Source of the DNA: Candidatus Bacteroides pullicola
Lineage (GTDB): Bacteria > Bacteroidota > Bacteroidia > Bacteroidales > Bacteroidaceae
Reading direction: 5' to 3'
Assembly: GCA_019115825.1 (NCBI GenBank)
Contig: DXCV01000062.1
Span: forward strand, 1-64,000
Length of the DNA stretch: 64,000 bases
Both the position numbers and the translations under genes were made by a program. The notes beneath the pieces were generated by a model. That model made no database searches and was not told where the DNA came from. It was given only the letters and a program-made list of their open reading frames with translations. Every line of letters begins with the position of its first letter. The first letter of the stretch is position 1. Shown here piece after piece: positions 9,399-17,391 of this stretch.

Positions 9399-10886
9399 TT
9401 AAAATAGAATGGTCACCGTTGTGCCCCCGTTCGGAGAGCCTGAAATCGAAATTTTTCCTCCATGTTTCTCTATCACTAAGCGGCAATAATAAAGACCGAT
9501 TCCGAATCCGTGCACATTTTGGACATCCCCCGTCGGTACTCGATAATATTTTTCGAACACATGTTTCCGTTGGGAAGACGGTATGCCAATGCCATTGTCG
9601 CTGATGGAAATGAAGTTTCTCTTCCCCGTATGGCCTGCCTTTATGACAATGTGCGGATGGGAAGGCGTATATTTCACGGCATTATCCAGCAAGTTTTGCA
9701 AGACATTGGAAAAATGGAATTTATCTACGATTACTTGTAAATCAGAAATCTCTGTATCTATCTGGACGTCCTTGTCATACTTATCTCGCAGTGCCTGTAC
9801 CTGTTCTTTCATCAAAGCGCGCAGCGAACAGGTTGTCGGCTGCAGCCGGAAATTTTCGCTCTCTTGGACAGACAAGGACAAAATCCGCTCCACCATCGAG
9901 GAAAGCATCTGTAGATAATGCCGCTGGATATCCAGGTATTTCTTTCGCTTTTCGGGATGCTCGCCGACGGAAAAGTCTGCCAACGCCTCGTTCGTGGCAC
10001 TGATGGCGGCAATAGGCGTCTTCAGTTCATGCGTGATGTTGTGCGTGAAGTCGCGCCGCATCTCCCCCACCGACTTCATCCGCAAGATGGCCTTCAGCAG
10101 ATAGATGAACGAGCCTATCAAGACCATCGCTATCAAGATGGAAGCCAGGATGATTCCTCCCATCTTCCCCAAAAGCATCCGATGGGGACTTTCTATCCTG
10201 ACCCAACATTCCGTAATGGGGAAAGTACCCGCTTCCGCCCGGCATTCCAAGGTATATTTACCGGGGAAAGAGTCCACATAAAGCGTATCAAAGCTTGGCG
10301 GAATGTCTGCATCCGTCCCCGCATTCCCATACGTAATCAAAGTCGTATCTCCTTTGTCTCCGGCCACTTGAATCGAAGTACCCTGGTTTTCGTCCGTTTC
10401 CCTGATGAAAATCACCTTCTTTCCGGGAATCCGTTGCCTCACCAGCACGGAATAAGGCGCATGGATGCCCCGGCTTCTGAACAATTCATCCAAAAAATCA
10501 CGGAAAATCTGCACATTGAATTTGCCCGAGGATGTCGTTCCCCCCAATGAGTCTTTTTGGAAATCAATGGATATAAAATCCCTTTCCTTCACATTCTTAT
10601 GGATAGAAATGGAAGATATGTCTGCCGGGGGAATTCCCTCCAGAATAGGAAGGCTAGCCATTTTGCCTTGCCCATGTACCGGTTGGCTGATATCCATATT
10701 GACAGCCTCACTGATGTACCTCTCCAACTGGATAGCCTCGGAAAGAGCCGCTTGCACGCTTCCGGCAAATTCGTCATTCAATCCCTTGTAAGTCTGAATC
10801 ATCAAGGCCACGGACAAACCGACCGTACCGATGATGGCCACCAGCAACACAAGTATGACTATCAGAAACCTTCTCTTGTTTTCCAT
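9399..10886 (-). CDS. Membrane sensor histidine kinase
   Basis: The start at 10886 (MENKRRFLIVILVLL) places transmembrane helix 1 directly at the N-terminus; the frame is open 38 codons further upstream, but that extension runs through the promoter region. A periplasmic sensor of about 220 residues follows, then helix 2 (GGIILASILIAMVLIGSFIY), HisKA with His286 (THNITHELKTPIAA), and HATPase with NVLQNLLDNAVKYTP, SDNGIGIP and GFGIGLYY. This is a typical RprX-like kinase paired with the regulator encoded just downstream. The input signal is unknown; the divergent receptor/GLPGLI pair is a candidate target. Confidence 0.9.
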   Translation of the reverse strand: MENKRRFLIVILVLLVAIIGTVGLSVALMIQTYKGLNDEFAGSVQAALSEAIQLERYISEAVNMDISQPVHGQGKMASLPILEGIPPADISSISIHKNVKERDFISIDFQKDSLGGTTSSGKFNVQIFRDFLDELFRSRGIHAPYSVLVRQRIPGKKVIFIRETDENQGTSIQVAGDKGDTTLITYGNAGTDADIPPSFDTLYVDSFPGKYTLECRAEAGTFPITECWVRIESPHRMLLGKMGGIILASILIAMVLIGSFIYLLKAILRMKSVGEMRRDFTHNITHELKTPIAAISATNEALADFSVGEHPEKRKKYLDIQRHYLQMLSSMVERILSLSVQESENFRLQPTTCSLRALMKEQVQALRDKYDKDVQIDTEISDLQVIVDKFHFSNVLQNLLDNAVKYTPSHPHIVIKAGHTGKRNFISISDNGIGIPSSQRKHVFEKYYRVPTGDVQNVHGFGIGLYYCRLVIEKHGGKISISGSPNGGTTVTILF

Positions 10887-10912
10887 CCGACTTTTCCGTT
10901 TAATAACTCCCG

Positions 10913-10920
10913 CAAAGTTA
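10913..10920 (-). promoter_or_regulatory. -7 box for the kinase/regulator operon
   Basis: Read on the minus strand, TAACTTTG fits TAnnTTTG and lies 26 bp before the ATG at 10886, supporting that start over the longer frame. Confidence 0.5.
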
Positions 10921-10958
10921 AACATTAAGCCATAAGCCAAGAACCTTCCACTTGAAGA

Positions 10959-10999
10959 GTTAACCGTAGTTAACCGTAATTGAGCGGATGTTAACCGCA
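10959..10999 (+). promoter_or_regulatory. GTTAACC direct repeats, putative operator
   Basis: GTTAACCGTA occurs at 10959 and again immediately at 10969, with GTTAACCGCA at 10990, all on the same strand upstream of the GLPGLI gene start at 11053. Two adjacent 10-bp direct half-sites are the usual architecture for OmpR-family regulators. The plus-strand -7 candidate (GACCTTTG, 11018-11025) is poor and lacks a -33 box, as expected of an activator-dependent promoter. Binding by the neighbouring response regulator is inference. Confidence 0.5.
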
Positions 11000-11052
11000 A
11001 ATGTACCCGGCGTATGCGACCTTTGCAAGCGTAAACTAAAAAACATCATCGT

Positions 11053-11889
11053 ATGAAACATGTCATTTTCTTATTCATTTCCCTCTGTTGCGCCTCATTG
11101 TCCCAAGCACAAGAAACAGCCTTGTACGAATGCTTGTACCGATACGAGGTCAACGGTACGGACAAGAGCGGACAGCCTTTCTCCGACATCTACAACGGCC
11201 TTTTGCAGATAGGTGCCGCGCAAGCCAAGTTCCTGGATTATACGGGCTTCCAATTGGACTCCGTCACCCAAGCCCGGCCGGACGATGCCGAACTGCAAAA
11301 GGAATACGGCATCCGGACCTTGAAGAACCCCTGTTACTTCGACCAAACCATCTGGCAGAATCTCCCCGAAGGGAAAATGACCGTCCTCAGCGTCATTACT
11401 CCGGACCGGTATGTCTACACCGAAGACTTGGTCTCCATTGCCTGGACACTGGCAGAGGGCACGGATACCATCTGTGGCTATCCTTGTAGGAAGGCTACGG
11501 GCACTTATGGAGGACGCACGTGGACAGCGTGGTATGCCGAAGAAATCCCCGTATCGTTCGGTCCCTGGAAACTGGCCGGCCTGCCCGGATTGATACTGGA
11601 AGCCACCGATTCGGAAAATATCCACCGGTTCTCGGCCATCAGTTTCCGGAAGGCAAAGACCGGCATCCGGCCTTTGGATGTCACCAATGTTTTGTCCATC
11701 ACACGGGACAAATTCGTGAAAGCCAAGAACCTTTTCGAGAAAGACCCGATGAAGAACCTGCCTATCGAAGCCATCAGCGAGATGGAGGTCCGCAAATTCG
11801 GAGGAGGTGCCCAAGATGGGTCCATCTCCATCAACGGCGTGCCCCTGCGTCTCCATCCCAATGGCTATGTTCCTCTTGAAATCCAATAA
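11053..11889 (+). CDS. GLPGLI family protein
   Basis: A 278-residue secreted protein with a signal peptide ending near SQAQ. The family-defining motif is present in LAGLPGLILEATDS, together with the upstream region ICGYPCRKATGTYGGRTW that usually precedes it. GLPGLI proteins are a Bacteroidetes family of unknown biochemical role. They are commonly encoded next to TonB-receptor-like outer-membrane proteins, as here, where the receptor-like gene starts 8 bp after the stop. The two are probably cotranscribed and controlled by the divergent two-component system. Confidence 0.9.
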   Translation: MKHVIFLFISLCCASLSQAQETALYECLYRYEVNGTDKSGQPFSDIYNGLLQIGAAQAKFLDYTGFQLDSVTQARPDDAELQKEYGIRTLKNPCYFDQTIWQNLPEGKMTVLSVITPDRYVYTEDLVSIAWTLAEGTDTICGYPCRKATGTYGGRTWTAWYAEEIPVSFGPWKLAGLPGLILEATDSENIHRFSAISFRKAKTGIRPLDVTNVLSITRDKFVKAKNLFEKDPMKNLPIEAISEMEVRKFGGGAQDGSISINGVPLRLHPNGYVPLEIQ

Positions 11890-11897
11890 GGCTTTCG

Positions 11898-14492
11898 ATG
11901 AAACCTGCATTATTCTTGTTATGGACAGTCCTCCTGCTTCTGCCCGCTTCCGCTTGTCCGACCGGCATCCTCATCCGGGGAATCGTCACCAACCGGCAAG
12001 GGAAACCGGTGGAAGCGGTGATAGTCAAGATGTTTCAAGGAAATGACTTGGTGGCCTATACTTCTTCGAAGGCTGACGGCTCTTACCAACTGAGCGGCAC
12101 GCCGGAAACTCCACAAATCCGGCTGACCTTCGAACACTTGAGCTACCAGACGTATGCCCTGTCCTTGGAAAACCGTTCTCAAAACCAAGATGTCGTATTG
12201 GAAGAAAAGACATTGACGCTCAAGGAAGTAACGATAACCGCTCCCATCGTTGCCCAACAGGGAGACACCCTCTCCTTCCGACTCTCCGCCTTTACGGGAG
12301 CCGGGGACATCAGCTTGAAAGACGCCCTCCGCAAGATTCCCGGCATCCATGTCGCAAGCAATGGAAAAATAAAATACCAAGGCAAGGATATCTCACACTT
12401 CTACATAGAAGGCTTGGATTTGCTGGGCGGACAATACAACATCGCCACCAACAACCTGCCGGCTTCCCTTGTCAGCACCGTCCAAGTATTGAACCATCAC
12501 CAACCTGTCAAGCTGGAAAAGATGGTGTTCAGCGACCAAGTGGCACTAAATGTGAAGCTGAATCCCCAAGCCAAACTCCGCCCCATCGGAAACTACGAAG
12601 CCTGTGCCGGATACGGAGACAAAATGCGCTACCAGCTTTCCGGTGCCGGGATGTTGTTCAAACCCGATTTCCAATCCATCCTGACGGCCAAGATTGGAAA
12701 TATCCGGGAGTTCGAGCAAGAAGAAAACGCGCACCTCATCACCGACGAATCCGACAGACATTCCGCCCCCGACCTCTTGGGAAGGTTATCCTCCGGCACC
12801 CCACCCCTCGACCGGAAACGCTACATTCGTCCGGACGACCGCTCCCTGACCCTGAACCTCCTAAATCGCACCAGCCAGGATGCCACCCTAAAAGCCCAAC
12901 TTGGCTATGGCTACACCCGTACCCGTTATGATTTCCAAACCGTACGCAGCTACTATAACGGCACGTCCGACCTCGTATTGGAAGAAGCACAGACACCCCT
13001 CTCCCATACCCACACCCCGGAATTGACCCTGAAATACGAACTCAACTCCGACCAAAAGTATGTCACCGACAATCTTTTGGCAAGTGCCTCCCTTGGCGAG
13101 GACAAGTTGCCCACTTTACGCAACTTTGCCGGAATCCAACAAACGGAAAAGATGCAAAGGTATGCCCTTCGCAACTCTTTTCAAATCCGCTGGAAGCAGG
13201 GAGCCGTCCGCTGGAGCCTCTCTTCTTTATTGAACTATGAGGCCCATCCTACTGGAAGGCTCTCCATTTCCACGGAATCCGAAGGCGGCGATGCACTCAG
13301 CCAAACGGCGCGCAATTATCGTTTTTTTACCCAAGAATCCCTATCCCTTGCCTACGATTTCCGCCGCTCCAGCCTCTATTTTCCCTGGACATTCCGCGCC
13401 ACATCCGACCGCATCCATACCTGCCTGTCCCTGTCCGACACGCCGGAGCGCAACGACCTTTCCGGCGAGAATTACGAACTCTTCTTCTCGCCCCGCTATG
13501 AATACACCCATCCCCGGCAAAAATACGTTTTCCGCGCCCAACTTGCCATGAAAGGCGAGTATCATCACTTCCGAAATACAGGCAATGCTCCTGTCCAAAA
13601 TAAGGAATTCCGCTTCAGCTTGAACCCTTACCTCTACTTCAACTACAAGCTCAATGCCCAATCCACCCTGCGTGCCCAGCTCACCTACAACCGACAAACC
13701 GGCGACATCCTCGACTTGCTCACCGCGCCCATCCAGACAGATTACCTCTCCCGCAATTACCGGAGCGGACTCCTTTCAGATACAAAGACATTTACAACAA
13801 ACCTGCACTACGACTTCAAGATTCCCTTGGAAATGTGGTTCTTCAATCTGGATGCCAACCATAGTCGCACTTGGAATAATCTGATGAACGGACAACAGGT
13901 TTCCACTGAACAAATTACCCAAACACAATACCACATCCCCCATCATACCGACCGTTTCACCACCTTGGGGGAAGCCAGCAAATACTTCCGCTCCCTCCAA
14001 ACCAAAGTATCCCTGCAAGCCTCCTACGCATGGAGTCAGAATGCCGTCCTCCAACAAGGACAAACAATTCATTATTATGGACAAACTATCGGATGCAACA
14101 TTCATCTGAACGCCCGTCCGTGGCCTTTCCTGGAGTTGGATTACGAAGCTTCTCTTTCCAAAAACTTTTCACGCTATCTGGAGCAAAAGCAAAGCATCCG
14201 TTCGCAAATGCACCATGGCAAACTATCCCTCTTCCCGGTTTCTTCCCTCGAACTGGCTTTCTCCGCAGACATTACCCGGAAGGAAATCACCCCCGGTCAA
14301 TATAAAACTTTCCCCCTGCTCGATACAGGCATTCATTACACTTTCCGGAAATTCCGCATAGGAATAGACCTCAACAACCTCCTGCACCGGAAGGAATATT
14401 CCTACACGATTTTCGACGGTTTGAACCGCTTTTCCTACCAATACCGGCTCCGAGGACGGGAGGTGCTGGTGTCGTTCACAGTACATGTGTGA
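11898..14492 (+). CDS. Outer-membrane receptor-like beta-barrel, carboxypeptidase-regulatory domain
   Basis: An 864-residue protein with a signal peptide and then a CarboxypepD-regulatory-like fold (about 27-110: IRGIVTNRQGKPVEAVIVK, DGSYQLSG). A plug-like part follows (DALRKIPGIHV, ISHFYIEGLDLLGGQYN), then a long barrel of alternating aromatic strands ending in LVSFTVHV. It resembles TonB-dependent transporters but has a reduced plug, so it belongs to the outer-membrane beta-barrel partners of GLPGLI proteins. The transported or assembled substrate is unknown. Its stop codon lies inside the first unit of a 22-bp tandem repeat. Confidence 0.85.
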   Translation: MKPALFLLWTVLLLLPASACPTGILIRGIVTNRQGKPVEAVIVKMFQGNDLVAYTSSKADGSYQLSGTPETPQIRLTFEHLSYQTYALSLENRSQNQDVVLEEKTLTLKEVTITAPIVAQQGDTLSFRLSAFTGAGDISLKDALRKIPGIHVASNGKIKYQGKDISHFYIEGLDLLGGQYNIATNNLPASLVSTVQVLNHHQPVKLEKMVFSDQVALNVKLNPQAKLRPIGNYEACAGYGDKMRYQLSGAGMLFKPDFQSILTAKIGNIREFEQEENAHLITDESDRHSAPDLLGRLSSGTPPLDRKRYIRPDDRSLTLNLLNRTSQDATLKAQLGYGYTRTRYDFQTVRSYYNGTSDLVLEEAQTPLSHTHTPELTLKYELNSDQKYVTDNLLASASLGEDKLPTLRNFAGIQQTEKMQRYALRNSFQIRWKQGAVRWSLSSLLNYEAHPTGRLSISTESEGGDALSQTARNYRFFTQESLSLAYDFRRSSLYFPWTFRATSDRIHTCLSLSDTPERNDLSGENYELFFSPRYEYTHPRQKYVFRAQLAMKGEYHHFRNTGNAPVQNKEFRFSLNPYLYFNYKLNAQSTLRAQLTYNRQTGDILDLLTAPIQTDYLSRNYRSGLLSDTKTFTTNLHYDFKIPLEMWFFNLDANHSRTWNNLMNGQQVSTEQITQTQYHIPHHTDRFTTLGEASKYFRSLQTKVSLQASYAWSQNAVLQQGQTIHYYGQTIGCNIHLNARPWPFLELDYEASLSKNFSRYLEQKQSIRSQMHHGKLSLFPVSSLELAFSADITRKEITPGQYKTFPLLDTGIHYTFRKFRIGIDLNNLLHRKEYSYTIFDGLNRFSYQYRLRGREVLVSFTVHV

Positions 14493-14540
14493 TGCCTTCA
14501 CAGTACGGGTGTGACGCCTTCACAGTACGGCTGTGACCAG
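14475..14540 (+). repeat. 22-bp tandem repeat spanning a stop codon
   Basis: TTCACAGTAC begins at 14475, 14497 and 14519 (period 22). The first copy encodes the last residues and stop of the receptor gene (TTCACAGTACATGTGTGA). The other two repeat the TGTGA end in the untranslated region, as if the gene's last codons had been duplicated downstream. Confidence 0.85.
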
Positions 14541-14585
14541 GTTTCGGTACGGGCGGAATGGGCATGGGATTAAGAATGTTGAAAC

Positions 14586-14645
14586 TTTTAGACGCGGACA
14601 ATACGGATTATTAATTGATGAAGTCCGTATTGTCCGCGTCTAAAA
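14586..14645. terminator. Bidirectional terminator, perfect 22-bp stem
   Basis: Positions 14586-14607 and 14624-14645 are exact inverted repeats (22 bp, 16-nt loop), beginning TTTT and ending AAAA. Either strand gives a stem followed by a T-run. It separates the convergent receptor gene and beta-galactosidase gene and can serve both. Confidence 0.85.
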
Positions 14646-14704
14646 ATAACAAGGTATCAGTCTCCTGTGGGTTTTGACTTTACCTCTTTTTCAGCAATTC
14701 ATGC

Positions 14705-17206
14705 TCATTTGCTTTCCAGCTTCAGCACAGCCTTCTTCAGCCCTTTGCCAGTGGCCTCCAATGTGATGGAGCCGGGTTCTTCGGTGGAAGAGACGATGGC
14801 GGTCATCATGCCGCTGAACACCTTCATCTGCGGACGCTGGAAGGACTCCAAGGAAGCGGGATTGCCATTGGCGCCGGCGCGATACCAGCCCTTGCCTTTC
14901 ACCTTGAACTTGATTTCGTTCTCGGCCGTGGGACAGAGGTTGCCGTCCTTGTCCACCACGCGGACAGTGACGAAGGAGAGGTCCTTGCCGTCTGCCTTGA
15001 TTTGCGTGCGGTCGGGGATGAGCTCGATGGCGTAAGGCTTGCCGGCGGTGTGGATTTCCTTCTCGGCCACGGCCTTGCCGTCCTTGTCGTAGGCCACAAC
15101 CTTCACCGTGCCCGGCTCGTACTTGGTGTCCATCCACATCAGGCGGTAGCGTTGCTGGCGCTTGAAAGTGGTGGAGCCGATGGTGTCGCACAGGCTGTTG
15201 TCGATGGTGACGGACAGGTCCTTGGTGCGTTTGCCCTGGCTCTTGCCGTTGATGAACAGCTCGGCGGACGGGTAGTTGGTATAGACAAAGACGGGAGTCA
15301 CCTCGCCTTCACGGCCTTCCCAGTTCCAATGCGGCAGGATGTGGAGCGTCTCCACATCGGGATTCCAATGGCTGCGGTAGAGGTAGTAACGGTCCTTGGG
15401 AATGCCGGCCAGGTCGATGATGCCGAAGAGCGACGAGTGGCTGGGCCAATCGCTGTAATAAGGAGTAGGCTCGCCCAGGTAGTCGAAGCCCGTCCATACG
15501 AACTCGCCGATGCTCCACGGGTAATCCTCGTGCCAGATGAAATTGTCCTCGGGCAGGTCGGACCAGCCGCAATGCTCCACGTCGTAGGACGAAGCCTGGT
15601 GGTCGTCATACTTCGCCATGCTCTTGCGCACCACGGGGAACTTGTAGACGCCGCGCGAGCTGATGGTCGAAGCGGTCTCGCTGCCCAGGATGATCTGTTG
15701 CGGCAGCTTCTTGTAGTTCTGCGCGTACTTGAAGGGGCGGTAGTTGAAGCCCGGCACGTCCAGGATGGCGGCCATGTTGTTGTTGACCACGGCGTCCGGG
15801 GCATCCATGCCGTTGGTGACGGGGCGCGTGGGGTCCTCGCGGTGGCAGATGTCCTGCAGGAAGCGCGTCAGCTTCGGGCCGACATCGCCGTTCCACTGGT
15901 CGGGCACCTCGTTGCCGATGCACCACATCACGATGCTGGGGTTGTTGCGGAAGTGGCGCAGCAGGTTCACCAGGTCTTTCTCCGCCCATTCGTCGAAGAG
16001 GAGGTTGTAGCCATTGGGCACCTTCGGGCTCTTCCAGCCGTCGAAGGATTCGGCCATCAGCATCATGCCCATCTCGTCGCAAGCCTCCACCAGTTCGGGG
16101 GCAGGCATGTTGTGCGAGGTGCGAATGGCGTTGCAGCCCATGTCCTTCAGGATGCGCACCTGGCGACGGATGCCTGCCTCGTTGGCGATGCCGCCCAAGG
16201 GGCCCAGGTCGTGGTGGTTGCACACGCCCTTGAAGACGATGCGTTCACCGTTCAAGAAGAAGCCCTTGTCGGGGATGACCTCGATGGAGCGGATGCCGAA
16301 ACGGGTGGTGTACTCGTCTTTCAGCGTGTTGCCTTCGTATATCTTGGATTCAGCCGTATAGAGCGCGGGGCTGTCGGGACTCCACAAGGCGGGTTTGTCC
16401 ACCACGAAGTCTTGCTCGAAGCCCTTGCCGTCGTAGCGCGTGCCTTTTTTCTCGTTCTTGGCCACCACCTTGCCGGAAGCATCCTTCAGCTCGGTGACGA
16501 TGCGGTAGTCCTCAATCTTTTTTCCTTGGGGGAAGACAAGGCTCGTCGAAAGATTGACCTTGGCAAAGTCCTTGCTTACCTCGGGCGTGGTCAGCTGCGT
16601 GCCCCAGGTGGGGACGTGCGCGTCTTCATTAATAACAAGGTGTACGTTGCGATAGAGTCCTGCGCCGGGATACCAGCGGGAAGACTCGTGCGCATTCTCC
16701 AGGCGGACGGCCAGCGTGTTGGTCTCGCCGGCTTTCAGGTAGGGCGTCACGTCAAAGTAGAACGAGTTGTAGCCGTAGGGCCAGTAGCCCACCGCCTGCC
16801 CGTTGAGCCACACGCGGGCATGGCTCATGGCACCGTCGAAGACCAGCGTGGCTGTCTTGCCCGGGCCGAACTCAGGTGCCTCGAACTCCAGGCGATACCA
16901 GCCCGTGCCCACGAAAGGCAGGCCGCCCGTGCGTCCGGCGTGCTCCATGGCTTCCTTTTGGCCGTCCTGCGCGATGGCCAGGTTCTGCTTGTCGTTCTCG
17001 ATGCTGAACGGGCCGTAGATGGCCCAGTCGTGGGGCACGGTGACTGATTGCCATTCGGCATCGTCGAACGTCCGGTTGCTAAACTCTTTCTGGTCTGCCC
17101 GGGTGAACTTCCACCCCTTCTCAAAGGTCTGCTCCAAGCGCACTTGCGCGAGGGACACCTGCGACACCAAGGCCAGCAGGCACAATAAACTTGCAAGGTT
17201 TTTCAT
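14705..17206 (-). CDS. GH2 beta-galactosidase with DUF4982
   Basis: The start at 17206 (MKNLASLLCLLALVSQ) gives a signal peptide ending SLAQ; an earlier in-frame ATG adds 11 residues and spoils it. The 833-residue enzyme has an N-terminal jelly roll (GWKFTRAD, VPHDWAIYGPF), an Ig-like domain and the TIM barrel. Acid/base Glu433 is in MWCIGNEVPDQ and nucleophile Glu510 in ILGSETAST. After the barrel come a DUF4982 module (SAELFINGKSQGKRTKD) and a final Ig-like domain (IKADGKDLSFVTVRVVDKDG). It is probably periplasmic and acts on beta-galactosides from host or plant glycans. No polysaccharide-utilisation partners (susC/susD) are adjacent. Confidence 0.9.
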   Translation of the reverse strand: MKNLASLLCLLALVSQVSLAQVRLEQTFEKGWKFTRADQKEFSNRTFDDAEWQSVTVPHDWAIYGPFSIENDKQNLAIAQDGQKEAMEHAGRTGGLPFVGTGWYRLEFEAPEFGPGKTATLVFDGAMSHARVWLNGQAVGYWPYGYNSFYFDVTPYLKAGETNTLAVRLENAHESSRWYPGAGLYRNVHLVINEDAHVPTWGTQLTTPEVSKDFAKVNLSTSLVFPQGKKIEDYRIVTELKDASGKVVAKNEKKGTRYDGKGFEQDFVVDKPALWSPDSPALYTAESKIYEGNTLKDEYTTRFGIRSIEVIPDKGFFLNGERIVFKGVCNHHDLGPLGGIANEAGIRRQVRILKDMGCNAIRTSHNMPAPELVEACDEMGMMLMAESFDGWKSPKVPNGYNLLFDEWAEKDLVNLLRHFRNNPSIVMWCIGNEVPDQWNGDVGPKLTRFLQDICHREDPTRPVTNGMDAPDAVVNNNMAAILDVPGFNYRPFKYAQNYKKLPQQIILGSETASTISSRGVYKFPVVRKSMAKYDDHQASSYDVEHCGWSDLPEDNFIWHEDYPWSIGEFVWTGFDYLGEPTPYYSDWPSHSSLFGIIDLAGIPKDRYYLYRSHWNPDVETLHILPHWNWEGREGEVTPVFVYTNYPSAELFINGKSQGKRTKDLSVTIDNSLCDTIGSTTFKRQQRYRLMWMDTKYEPGTVKVVAYDKDGKAVAEKEIHTAGKPYAIELIPDRTQIKADGKDLSFVTVRVVDKDGNLCPTAENEIKFKVKGKGWYRAGANGNPASLESFQRPQMKVFSGMMTAIVSSTEEPGSITLEATGKGLKKAVLKLESK

Positions 17207-17236
17207 ACAGTAAACAGGTATTATTGGATAATTTGC

Positions 17237-17244
17237 CAAAGTTA
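17237..17244 (-). promoter_or_regulatory. -7 box for beta-galactosidase gene
   Basis: Minus-strand TAACTTTG lies 30 bp before the ATG at 17206, supporting that start. The same sequence overlaps a GTTAACC motif like those upstream of the GLPGLI gene. Confidence 0.45.
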
Positions 17245-17330
17245 ACCTTAATCTCGTGATTTAACCGGATTTGAGCTATTTATTTTTGTATTTTAACATC
17301 TCCATGCCTGATTAAGGGGGGTATACCGTA

Positions 17331-17365
17331 AAAAGTCCCGGATTGTTATCACAACAACCCGGGAC
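17331..17365 (-). terminator. Terminator after glnN
   Basis: GTCCCGG (17335-17341) pairs with CCGGGAC (17359-17365), with an inner GTT/AAC pairing. On the minus strand the stem is followed by TTTTTAC. It lies about 30 bp after the glnN stop. Confidence 0.8.
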
Positions 17366-17391
17366 GAAACTATAAGTCTGAATGCAACATA

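Noticed and set aside
15002..17047. 681-codon plus-strand frame opposite the beta-galactosidase gene
   Set aside because: Low-complexity His/Val/Ala-rich text typical of the antisense of a GC-rich gene; the minus-strand frame has clear GH2 catalytic motifs.
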